Source: Actinomycetota bacterium (lineage in GTDB: Bacteria > Actinomycetota > Humimicrobiia > Humimicrobiales > Humimicrobiaceae). Taken from it: DNA of 7,090 nucleotides. The position numbers and the translations under genes are program-made. The stretch spans positions 1 to 7,090 of the forward strand of contig JAFGMJ010000148.1 of assembly GCA_016927635.1 (NCBI GenBank), written 5' to 3'. Below, piece after piece: positions 1 to 6,309 of the stretch. Each line of letters begins with the position of its first letter. The stretch's first letter is position 1. The notes beneath the pieces were generated by a model. It saw only the letters and a program-made list of their open reading frames with translations, was not told the origin of the DNA and made no database searches.

Positions 1-727
1 CATCTCTTTCAAGCCTGCTTATCACCTCCCTTAAAGGCCATACAGACTTCCGCAGGTAAAGAACATCTCTTTTTAGATTATAAATTGATTTTAAAAGTTT
101 TTGTGAAGGCGATATTATAAGCTTATTTTCGATTGTCTCGAATCTTTCACCGGTTTTTTCAAGAACATAGAAATAATTGTCAATTATTGTGTCAATTAAA
201 GTGTATGCCAGATAATCTGTGCCATATTTCCTTATATTTCCGATATTGTTTTTTAATCTTTGCCTTACAGGTTCATATATATTCAGGGGTTTTTCCTGGA
301 TAGATATCAAATAATGCCTGCCGAAAATTATACTTACCTGCTCAAAAATGATTTTTTTTATATTATTCTCATCGAAGTCAGCTAGCTTTAAAACAATATA
401 AACATAATCAGAAAAATCTTCCACTTTGGGGCGCTGTTCAGTGTTTAATATGTCTTCAAGTATCAGGGGATGGACGCCAAAACAGTCTCCAATTTTTTTA
501 AAGATTTCTGTTTCATGTATGCCATCAATGCTTATCCAGGTGAGAGCTTTGCTGTCTTTATATTCAAAACACTGCGCTACATCCCTGACCGATTCCTCTC
601 TATATTGCTCTGCATCATAATTTATAAGGCTGATTTTTACTCTGCTGACCTTTTTTTCCCCAATATGAATAAGTGAGCCTGCAGGAATACCTGACTTAAC
701 TGATCTTTTTTTCACTGAATTGTTCAT
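1..727 (-). CDS. corA: CorA-family magnesium/cobalt transport protein (N-terminal part, cut by the window edge)
   Basis: Reading the minus strand from the ATG at 727-725 gives 242 uninterrupted codons that run off position 1. The protein resembles the cytoplasmic funnel domain of Thermotoga-type CorA. An early PAGSLIHIG segment is followed by LTWISIDGIHETEIFKKIG, then FGVHPLILEDILNTEQRPK and VEDFSDYVYIVLKL. Later come DYLAYTLIDTIIDNYF and LRKSVWPLREVISRL, the start of the long stalk helix. CorA forms pentamers in the cytoplasmic membrane and passes Mg2+ or Co2+ inward. Family members are about 315-350 residues, so the two C-terminal transmembrane helices and the GMN filter must lie left of the window and cannot be checked. 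No alternative in-frame start lies between the ATG and an upstream TAA, and the ribosome site is weak. It is transcribed divergently from the msrAB gene. Confidence 0.95.
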   Translation of the reverse strand, partial: MNNSVKKRSVKSGIPAGSLIHIGEKKVSRVKISLINYDAEQYREESVRDVAQCFEYKDSKALTWISIDGIHETEIFKKIGDCFGVHPLILEDILNTEQRPKVEDFSDYVYIVLKLADFDENNIKKIIFEQVSIIFGRHYLISIQEKPLNIYEPVRQRLKNNIGNIRKYGTDYLAYTLIDTIIDNYFYVLEKTGERFETIENKLIISPSQKLLKSIYNLKRDVLYLRKSVWPLREVISRLERD

Positions 728-840
728 ATTCTTAAGATAAACTTTTAATTGATTTATTTATGGATAACTATATATTATTTTAGCACAGCTATATGATTAC
801 ATCAGCATGAATTTTACGGCAATAACGCAATTACCTTAAT

Positions 841-868
841 TTGAAAGTCTTATTAACGAAATTATTAT
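841..868 (+). promoter_or_regulatory. Predicted sigma70-type promoter for msrAB
   Basis: TTGAAA at 841-846 matches the -35 consensus in 5 of 6 positions. TATTAT at 863-868 matches the -10 consensus in 5 of 6, with a 16-base spacer. This places the transcription start near 875, about 47 bases ahead of the ATG at 922. The region is AT-rich, so chance matches are easy. The spacing, position and agreement with both boxes make this the best candidate in the window. Confidence 0.5.
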
Positions 869-891
869 ATACTACTTTTTTAGTAGTATAT
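867..891. repeat. Perfect 10-bp inverted repeat overlapping the predicted msrAB start site
   Basis: ATATACTACT at 867-876 is the exact reverse complement of AGTAGTATAT at 882-891, separated by five T residues (877-881). It begins inside the predicted -10 box and covers the expected start of transcription, where a repressor operator would sit. It could instead form a 5' leader hairpin. A terminator is unlikely because the genes on either side diverge, so no transcript should need to end here. No binding protein can be named from sequence alone. Confidence 0.6.
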
Positions 892-911
892 TAAAATTAT
901 TTACATAGATT

Positions 912-917
912 GAGGGG
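912..917 (+). promoter_or_regulatory. Ribosome binding site deciding the msrAB start
   Basis: GAGGGG lies four bases ahead of the ATG at 922. An in-frame TTG at 910 also opens the frame, but it overlaps this site and would add only four residues (MRGK) before the ATG. The ATG is therefore the better start, and it gives a normal lipoprotein signal peptide. Confidence 0.7.
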
Positions 918-921
918 TAAA

Positions 922-2112
922 ATGAAAATAAAATTTTTAATAACTTTTCTCATTATAGTTATGACTTTTTTCATGTCATCAGTGGCAATAACTTCATGCA
1001 GTCCCCAGGCTGGAGAAGAAAACGGCTTGGTCGGGAAAGATATCAATGATAAAGCAGCTGAGACTAAAAAGAATGGAAATGAAAATAAAATCAAAGACGA
1101 AGAGATAATGGAGGCAGAAATGGATAGAGGAGAATCTTTAATTGTTTATCCAGATTATAAAAACAGCCGTTATAAAGAAATATATCTGGCGGGAGGATGT
1201 TTCTGGGGGGCACAGGCTTATATCGATAGAATAACCGGTATTGAGTACACAAATGTAGGGTATGCAAATGGTGAAACTGATGAAACAGATTATTATTCTA
1301 TTAAAAAAACCGGGCATGCAGAAGCCGTATATGTCGTTTATGATCCTGATAAAATAATGCTTGAGGAGCTTTTAGGTTATTTTTATGGAATTATAGAACC
1401 GACAAGCTTAAACAGGCAGGGAAATGATATCGGCACACAATACCGTACTGGAATATATTATACAGATGTAGAGGATAAAGAAATAATTGATGCGGTAACA
1501 CAAAAAGAACAGGCAAAGCATAGTGGAGAAATTGTAACAGAAATCGAGCCTATCAAAAATTATGTTTTGGCAGAGCAGTACCACCAGAATTACCTGGATA
1601 AAAACCCTGGCGGCTATTGCCATATAGATTTGACCCAGATACCGAATGAAAAACCAAAAGTCAGCCTTTCGGATTACCCTAAACCGCCTTTGGCTGAAAT
1701 AAAGGAAAAACTGACTGATTTACAGTATAGCATAACCCAGGAAGATGCCACAGAAAGTCCTTTTAACAATGAATACTGGGACAATAAAGAGCCTGGCCTT
1801 TATGTTGATATAGTGACTGGCGAGCCCCTGTTTTTATCTTTGCATAAATATGACTCAGGTACAGGCTGGCCATCTTTTACAAGGCCCATACAATGGGACG
1901 TTATAAATTATTATGGGGACTATTCATTGGGTACGAATAGAGTAGAAGTCAGGAGCAGAAGCGGAGACAGCCACCTGGGGCATCTGTTTTATGATGGACC
2001 GGTTGAAGATGGCGGACTTCGATATTGTATTAACAGCGGTTCACTTAAATTTATCGCTCTTGATGAATTGGAAGCAAATGGATATGGAAAGTTTAAATTA
2101 CTCTTTGAATAA
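922..2112 (+). CDS. msrAB: Lipoprotein peptide-methionine sulfoxide reductase MsrA-MsrB fusion
   Basis: This is a 396-residue fusion that reduces both the S (MsrA) and R (MsrB) forms of methionine sulfoxide in proteins. Residues 1-26 form a signal peptide with a long hydrophobic core and an AITSC lipobox, predicting lipidation at Cys26 and a site of action outside the cytoplasmic membrane. A charged, low-complexity linker runs to about residue 80. The MsrA domain (about 86-235) has the GCFWG active site with Cys93, and a likely resolving Cys233 in GGYCHID. The MsrB domain (about 253-390) has SGTGWPSF, the [12 protein letters not shown] motif and catalytic Cys369 in RYCIN. The zinc-binding CxxC that many MsrB proteins carry before the GEPLF segment is replaced by non-cysteine residues ([12 protein letters not shown]). 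Cys369 is the only cysteine in the MsrB domain. No thioredoxin-like domain is attached, unlike Neisseria PilB, so an external reductant is needed. None is encoded in the window. Confidence 0.95.
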   Translation: MKIKFLITFLIIVMTFFMSSVAITSCSPQAGEENGLVGKDINDKAAETKKNGNENKIKDEEIMEAEMDRGESLIVYPDYKNSRYKEIYLAGGCFWGAQAYIDRITGIEYTNVGYANGETDETDYYSIKKTGHAEAVYVVYDPDKIMLEELLGYFYGIIEPTSLNRQGNDIGTQYRTGIYYTDVEDKEIIDAVTQKEQAKHSGEIVTEIEPIKNYVLAEQYHQNYLDKNPGGYCHIDLTQIPNEKPKVSLSDYPKPPLAEIKEKLTDLQYSITQEDATESPFNNEYWDNKEPGLYVDIVTGEPLFLSLHKYDSGTGWPSFTRPIQWDVINYYGDYSLGTNRVEVRSRSGDSHLGHLFYDGPVEDGGLRYCINSGSLKFIALDELEANGYGKFKLLFE

Positions 2113-2349
2113 AAACTTTTTATAGTTATGGCTGGATGGCAGGTTTAGATTTTATAAGCCGGCTTTAAAAAAATCCTGTAAGCCTATATCAAAGCCTGCC
2201 CTTCCATCTATGAAAAACTTTCCTTCCTTTGTTCCATCATGCCTGGTAAATATTTCTATTTTTATTCATAAATAAATTCATAGCTTTATAAATTCCTTTT
2301 TTTTGCTTATACTTTTAAAAAATCAATTTATTTAAGGCTGGTAAAGAAA
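2113..2349. other. Intergenic region with nested inverted repeats; probable end of msrAB transcript and start of nnr transcript
   Basis: No coding region is supported here. The left third holds several complementary segments. GATG (2135-2138) and GCAGG (2139-2143) can pair with CATC (2205-2208) and CCTGC (2195-2199), leaving a bulge of about five bases. Inside, AAGCCGGCTT (2156-2165) is a perfect palindrome, and GGCTT (2161-2165) can also pair with AAGCC (2180-2184). No clean GC stem followed by a T run is present, so an intrinsic terminator is not called. The right half is AT-rich and includes a TATACT word at 2308-2313 that could be a -10 box for nnr, but no convincing -35 box stands at the proper distance. 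Confidence 0.5.
2135..2208. repeat. Imperfect inverted repeat with inner palindrome, possible RNA structure
   Basis: The outer arms, around GATGGCAGG (2135-2143) and CCTGCCCTTCCATC (2195-2208), pair except for a short bulge. The inner part contains the palindrome AAGCCGGCTT (2156-2165) and a second AAGCC copy (2180-2184) that competes for the same GGCTT. The pairing was found by eye and no folding energy was computed. It lies 22 bases after the msrAB stop, so it may stabilise or end that transcript. Confidence 0.4.
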
Positions 2350-3963
2350 TTGGATGCAAAGATAATCTTAAAAGGAAGCCGTGTAGCGGAAGTGGATGCC
2401 AAATGTATTGCGGACGGCATTGATTCCAAATGGCTTATGCAGAATGCAGGCAGCAGTGTTGCAGCAGAAATAATAAAAGACTACCGAAGATTTCTTAATA
2501 CAAAAATAATAAAAGGCGTTACTGTAAGCGGAGGGGGTAATAACGGTGGAGACGGTTTTGCTGCAGCAGCAGATCTTGCAGCTGCAGGCATGATTATAGA
2601 TGTATTCTATATTCGACCTCCTGAGAGATTTTCAGGTGATTCAAAATTTTATTTTGACAGGCTGCCAGGCTCAAAAGTAGAAAACATAAGATTTATTGAT
2701 TTCAGTATACCTGAGGATAAAGAAACCTTTATAAATAAAGTCAGCTCATCAGACTTTGTGGTGGATGCTATTTTTGGCACAGGGCTTCATAAAGAGGATG
2801 TAAGGGGCCAGGCAAAAGACATCATCAATAGCATAAACGCCATAAAAAACGGGCGGAAGAATTCGGCGCCTCTTTCCGTTTACTCCTGCGACATACCTTC
2901 CGGCGTAGATTCTGATGATGGAAGAATACTTGGATGCGCAATACGTGCAGATAAAACAGTCACATTCGGCTGCATAAAAAAAGGGATTGCCGAATATCCG
3001 GGCAAGGATTTTGCCGGCACAGTTATTGTAAGCGATATCGGCATACCCTTTGAGTACTTTGATAAGTATGAAAAAATATACCAGCCTGACCTTTTTTGGG
3101 TTGCGCAAAAAATACCGCTAAAAAAGCCGTGGACTTATAAGCATGCTGTTGGGAAACTCCTTGTAATTGCAGGCTCGCCCGGTTTTACAGGCGCTGCTGT
3201 GATGACATGCCAGGCTGCCATGAAGGCAGGAGCGGGAATAGTAACTCTTATCTGCCCCTGGGAACTTAACAGCATTTTTGAAATAAAACTTACTGAAGTG
3301 ATGACGTATCCGGTCGAGCAGACTGACGATATAACTCTTGATATGGATGCTTATGAGGATATTGAAAAATTTGCACAAAACTATGATGCTCTTGCAGTGG
3401 GTCCGGGACTATCAAGAAATCCCAGTACAATATGCCTGGTAAGAGAGATACTTAAAAATATAAAAAAGCCCACAGTGCTGGATGCAGACGGGCTGCGCGC
3501 ACTTTACGGCCCAATGGAAATAGGAAGCGAGACAGACCTGGATCTTTCACATTTGATCATAACTCCTCATGCGGGAGAGCTTGCCTCGATTCTTGGAACT
3601 GAAAAAATCCCGCTTGAGGAAAGGCTTGAACATAATAAAAAAGTTGTTGAAAAATATGGCCTTGTATCAGTCTTAAAAGGAGCCTCCACGCTTATAACTG
3701 AGCCCGGTGGCACAACATTTATTAATCCAACAGGAAGCTGGGCTCTTGCAACAGCCGGAACGGGAGATATACTTACCGGAATTACCGGTTCGCTGCTTGC
3801 TCAAAAAATGAGTCTTTTTGATGCTGCAGTTTCAGCAGTATTTATTCATGGTATGGCTTCTGATATAATGGCAAAAAAAACAGGCAGGACGAGCCAGGTG
3901 GCAACTGATTTGCTTGAAGGCATAAAAAAAGTATTTGTAAAGATTGAAAAAATAAAATACTGA
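2350..3963 (+). CDS. nnr: Bifunctional NAD(P)H-hydrate epimerase / ADP-dependent NAD(P)H-hydrate dehydratase
   Basis: This 537-residue protein repairs hydrated NADH and NADPH. The N-terminal YjeF_N/NAXE domain (about 1-220) epimerises the R and S hydrates. The C-terminal ribokinase-like NAXD domain (about 250-535) dehydrates the S form, using ADP in most studied bacteria. The epimerase half shows GGGNNGGDGF (N64, N65, D68), VVDAIFGTGL (D139), DIPSGVDSDDG (D181) and a KADKTVTFG-like segment. The dehydratase half shows KHAVGKLLVIAGSPGFTGAA, AVGPGLSRN, PTVLDADGL, ITPHAGELASIL, SVLKGA and the AGTGDILTG signature with the presumed catalytic Asp473. Length and domain order match the fused bacterial form. 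The start is TTG at 2350. I see no in-frame ATG nearby, and AAGG (2334-2337) is a weak site at long distance, so the exact start is less certain than the gene. It leads a five-gene run, with the CBS gene 35 bases downstream. Confidence 0.95.
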   Translation: MDAKIILKGSRVAEVDAKCIADGIDSKWLMQNAGSSVAAEIIKDYRRFLNTKIIKGVTVSGGGNNGGDGFAAAADLAAAGMIIDVFYIRPPERFSGDSKFYFDRLPGSKVENIRFIDFSIPEDKETFINKVSSSDFVVDAIFGTGLHKEDVRGQAKDIINSINAIKNGRKNSAPLSVYSCDIPSGVDSDDGRILGCAIRADKTVTFGCIKKGIAEYPGKDFAGTVIVSDIGIPFEYFDKYEKIYQPDLFWVAQKIPLKKPWTYKHAVGKLLVIAGSPGFTGAAVMTCQAAMKAGAGIVTLICPWELNSIFEIKLTEVMTYPVEQTDDITLDMDAYEDIEKFAQNYDALAVGPGLSRNPSTICLVREILKNIKKPTVLDADGLRALYGPMEIGSETDLDLSHLIITPHAGELASILGTEKIPLEERLEHNKKVVEKYGLVSVLKGASTLITEPGGTTFINPTGSWALATAGTGDILTGITGSLLAQKMSLFDAAVSAVFIHGMASDIMAKKTGRTSQVATDLLEGIKKVFVKIEKIKY

Positions 3964-3998
3964 TTAACAAAATGATAGATTAATTTCAAGGAGTTATT

Positions 3999-4466
3999 AT
4001 GGCTGAAATGACCGCACAAGATATAATGACAAAAAACGTGGTTACAATCAGTAAGGATTCTTCAATTGAAGAACTGTCTGAGCTGCTTTTAAAAAATAAA
4101 ATCAGCGGTGTCCCCGTTACAGATGAAAACGGCAGGCTTGAAGGTATTGTTACTGAAGCAGATATTATAGTAAGAGACACTGACCTTCATTTTCCAAGAT
4201 ATTTTAAGCTCCTTGATGCAATAATCTATCTTGAAAGCTTCAGGAAATTCAGGGAAAACCTAAAAAAGCATCTAGCAACAAGAGTTGAAGATATCATGAA
4301 TGAAAAAGTAATTACAATAAAGACCGATACTCCCTTAAGCGAAGCTGCAGAAATAATGCTGGATAAAAAGATAAACAGGCTTCCGGTACTTGAAGAAGAC
4401 GGCAGCATTGCAGGTATTGTTACAAGAGCGGATATTGTCAAATCAATGACACTTAAGAAGCAGTGA
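3999..4466 (+). CDS. Tandem CBS-domain protein
   Basis: This 155-residue soluble protein is made almost wholly of one CBS pair (Bateman module). CBS1 (about 8-60) begins AQDIMTKNVVTISKD and ends GIVTEADIIV. CBS2 (about 95-150) begins VEDIMNEKVITIKTD and ends GIVTRADIVK. A linker with aromatic and charged residues (LHFPRYFKLLDAIIYLESF and following) joins them. Both repeats keep the T-x-x-D motif (TEAD, TRAD) that contacts the ribose in CBS domains binding AMP, ADP, ATP or S-adenosylmethionine, so ligand binding is plausible. No enzyme, DNA-binding or membrane domain is attached, so it probably acts through a partner protein. AAGGAG (3988-3993) stands five bases before the ATG. Its stop overlaps the GTG start of alr by four bases, which suggests translational coupling. 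The specific ligand and partner are unknown. Confidence 0.9.
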   Translation: MAEMTAQDIMTKNVVTISKDSSIEELSELLLKNKISGVPVTDENGRLEGIVTEADIIVRDTDLHFPRYFKLLDAIIYLESFRKFRENLKKHLATRVEDIMNEKVITIKTDTPLSEAAEIMLDKKINRLPVLEEDGSIAGIVTRADIVKSMTLKKQ

Positions 4467-5656
4467 GAGATCAGTATATGGGCAGGAGCAATACCACAAA
4501 TAAAAGATTTACAAGGATAGATATAAACCTCTCTTATCTTTCAAATAACATTTCTGTTATAAAATCATGCCTGAAGAATCCGGCCACAGGTATAATGGCA
4601 GTCGTCAAATCCAATGCATACGGGCATGGATTAGTTGAAGTATCCAAACATATTGTCAAAAACCGGATAAAAGCCTTGGGAGTCGCACTGGCTGAAGACG
4701 GCATAAGATTAAGAAAAGCAGGCATTAAATTACCGGTTTACATTCTTGGCGAACCACCTATGGAAATAGTCGAAGATGCTATAAAATATGATTTTATACT
4801 TTGCCTTAATTCATTTGAAAAAGCTATGGCAATATCAAATAAGTGCGAAAAGTACGGGAAAAAAGTCAATGTCAATTTAAAGGTTGATACAGGCATGAAC
4901 CGTGTTGGCATCAATTACAGGCATGCTGTAGATGAAATTGCCCGCATTAAAGAATTAAGGGGTTTAAAAGCAGATGGCATATTCACACATTTTTCATGTG
5001 CGGGTGAGAAAAGCGAAGACTACACTAAAATGCAGTTTAAAAGATTTAATGATGTTTTAAAAAGCCTTGAAAATAAAAATATAAGATTTAAGACAGTACA
5101 CTGTGCAAACAGTGCAGCATTTCTCAGAAATAAAGAATATCATTTTGACATGGTAAGGCTTGGCATTCTTCTTTATGGCCTGAGCCCATTTGGAGCTGAT
5201 TACCGGGACTGGCTTGAAAGCGATGCCGTGGACGTGCTCGGAAGATTAAAGCCAATACTAAGCTTAAAATCAAAAGTCTCTTTTGTAAAAGAAGTTGCTT
5301 CGGGAGAGAGCATATCATATGGGGCAACTTTTAAAACAAACCGGCAATCAATTATTGCAACTGTTCCAATAGGATATGCAGATGGATATTCAAGGCTTTT
5401 TTCAAATAAGGCATCGGTTCTTATAAACGGACAAGCCGCTTTGGTAGCAGGCAATGTAACAATGGACCAGCTTATGGTAGATGTCACTGATATTGCCAGG
5501 AAAAGCATTGTCGCTGAAGGCACAGAGGTAACGCTTATAGGTAATTCATCCAATAAAATAATAAGTGCAGACCACCTCGCATCTATTATTGGCACAATAA
5601 ATTATGAGATACTTTGCATGTTAAAGGACAGGATACCAAGGATATATATACAATGA
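4463..5656 (+). CDS. alr: Alanine racemase
   Basis: This PLP enzyme interconverts L- and D-alanine and supplies D-alanine for peptidoglycan. The N-terminal barrel carries AVVKSNAYGHG, where Lys49 should bind PLP. It also has VDTGMNRVGI and the conserved MVRLGILLYGLSPF segment. The C-terminal domain has SISYGATF, with Tyr286 as the expected second catalytic base, followed by TVPIGYADGYSR and GNVTMDQLMVDVT. At 397 residues it is slightly longer than usual because of extra residues before RFTRIDINLSYL. The GTG at 4463 gives a GTGA overlap with the CBS gene. An in-frame ATG at 4478 would give 392 residues and has GAGAG (4465-4469) eight bases ahead, so either start is possible. A 34-base gap leads to the next gene. 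I see no truncation or missing key residue. Confidence 0.95.
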   Translation: MRDQYMGRSNTTNKRFTRIDINLSYLSNNISVIKSCLKNPATGIMAVVKSNAYGHGLVEVSKHIVKNRIKALGVALAEDGIRLRKAGIKLPVYILGEPPMEIVEDAIKYDFILCLNSFEKAMAISNKCEKYGKKVNVNLKVDTGMNRVGINYRHAVDEIARIKELRGLKADGIFTHFSCAGEKSEDYTKMQFKRFNDVLKSLENKNIRFKTVHCANSAAFLRNKEYHFDMVRLGILLYGLSPFGADYRDWLESDAVDVLGRLKPILSLKSKVSFVKEVASGESISYGATFKTNRQSIIATVPIGYADGYSRLFSNKASVLINGQAALVAGNVTMDQLMVDVTDIARKSIVAEGTEVTLIGNSSNKIISADHLASIIGTINYEILCMLKDRIPRIYIQ

Positions 5657-5679
5657 TGTTTTATAATCATATTTAAACC

Positions 5680-5684
5680 GGAGG
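5680..5684 (+). promoter_or_regulatory. Ribosome binding site of the flavodoxin-fold gene
   Basis: GGAGG stands six bases before the ATG at 5691, in the short gap after alr. It is one of the clearest Shine-Dalgarno sites in the window. It supports independent initiation of this gene within the same transcript. Confidence 0.75.
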
Positions 5685-5690
5685 ATTTTT

Positions 5691-6281
5691 ATGAAAGTCG
5701 TAGCTTTAAACGGAAGCCCGAAAAAAAACGGTAATACCTCAATTGCGCTTGGCATTGTATGCGAAGAACTGAAAAAGGAGGGCATTGAAACTGAAATCCT
5801 GCAGGTCGGCGGAAAAATATTCAACCCATGCAAAGTCTGCCTTGTGTGCAGGAAAGAAAAAGACGGGTTCTGCCACGGCTATAAAAATGACAGCAATGAT
5901 GTTTTAAACCAGTATCTTGAAAAAATATATGAAGCGCAGGGGCTCATAATAGGTTCCCCGGTATATTTCGGTTCTCTCACCCCTGAGACAAAAGCATTCA
6001 TTGACAGGGCAGGCTACTGCTCAAGAGGCGGAGGAGGTAATTTAATAAGGCGAAAAGTATGCGCGCCATTAGCGGTTGTCAGGCGCCAGGGCGCAGGAGC
6101 GACTATTGAACAGATAAATAACTTTTTTGCTCTTGGTGAAGCAGTAGTTACATACTCTTCATACTGGAATATGGCTATCGGCAAAGATACCGGAGACATA
6201 CTTAATGATACTGAGGGTGTTGATACTTTAAAGAAACTTGGAATTAACATGGCCTGGCTTCTTAAAAAAATAAATGCTTGA
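5691..6281 (+). CDS. Flavodoxin-fold NADPH-dependent FMN reductase / iron-sulfur flavoprotein-like protein
   Basis: This 196-residue protein belongs to the flavodoxin-like superfamily. LNGSPKKNGNTS (about 6-17) is the FMN phosphate-binding loop. GSPVYFGSLTPETKAFIDR further on is the second flavin-contact segment seen in this family. Cysteines 47, 50, 53 and 61 form C-x2-C-x2-C-x7-C (PCKVCLVCRKEKDGFC). This fits the compact spacing (C-x2-C-x2-C-x4-7-C) that holds the [4Fe-4S] cluster of archaeal and bacterial iron-sulfur flavoproteins (Isf). Many relatives annotated only as FMN reductases share part of this motif, so cluster binding is likely but unproven. A glycine-rich GGGG loop (about 109-113) follows YCSR. 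No transmembrane segment is evident, so it should act in the cytoplasm as an electron carrier or reductase. Its substrate is unknown. It sits 34 bases after alr and 28 bases before the next gene. Confidence 0.85.
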   Translation: MKVVALNGSPKKNGNTSIALGIVCEELKKEGIETEILQVGGKIFNPCKVCLVCRKEKDGFCHGYKNDSNDVLNQYLEKIYEAQGLIIGSPVYFGSLTPETKAFIDRAGYCSRGGGGNLIRRKVCAPLAVVRRQGAGATIEQINNFFALGEAVVTYSSYWNMAIGKDTGDILNDTEGVDTLKKLGINMAWLLKKINA

Positions 6282-6291
6282 AAAAAATAAA

Positions 6292-6297
6292 AGGAGG
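6292..6297 (+). promoter_or_regulatory. Strong ribosome binding site with unusually long spacing
   Basis: AGGAGG (6292-6297) is a near-perfect Shine-Dalgarno match but lies 12 bases before the ATG at 6310, more than the usual 5-9. A GTG at 6298 touches the site and is followed two codons later by TAA, so it is not an alternative start. The ATG at 6310 remains the best start. Confidence 0.6.
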
Positions 6298-6309
6298 GTG
6301 TTTTAAAAC

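Larger units (their letters stand above)
728..921. other. Divergent intergenic region between corA and msrAB
   Basis: About 190 very AT-rich bases separate the two divergent starts. The plus-strand promoter and an inverted repeat, listed separately, occupy the half nearest the lipoprotein gene. For corA on the minus strand I see only weak promoter-like words, such as TAAAAT near 776-781 with a poor -35, so no promoter is called there. No open reading frame or known riboswitch is recognisable. In particular, I did not recognise an M-box-like structure ahead of corA, although that judgement is by eye only. Confidence 0.6.

Noticed and set aside
426..676. Two overlapping plus-strand open frames of 64-68 codons within the left end
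   Set aside because: They lie antisense to the clear CorA coding frame, have no ribosome site and show no recognisable protein pattern.
867..891. A BlaI/MecI-type operator, because the arms contain TACTAC and GTAGTA
   Set aside because: Known BlaI/MecI operators have these half-sites closer together around a TACA/TGTA core. Here the gap is seven bases, and no blaI or mecI-like gene is in the window.
867..891. The same inverted repeat as a transcription terminator
   Set aside because: The flanking genes diverge, so no transcript is expected to end there, and the stem is mostly A-T.
910..921. TTG at 910 as the start of the msrAB protein
   Set aside because: It overlaps the GAGGGG ribosome site. 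The ATG at 922 is correctly spaced behind that site and gives a normal lipoprotein signal.
2110..2125. AAAAACTTTTT just after the msrAB stop as a terminator hairpin
   Set aside because: It is a pure A-T stem with a one-base loop and cannot form a stable hairpin.
2749..3378. Minus-strand open frames of 119 and 86 codons opposite nnr
   Set aside because: The nnr frame on the plus strand carries all family motifs through this stretch. The antisense frames look like by-products of its codon use.
5124..5595. Minus-strand open frames of 67 and 131 codons opposite alr
   Set aside because: They are shadows of the alanine racemase gene, with no ribosome site and no coherent domain.
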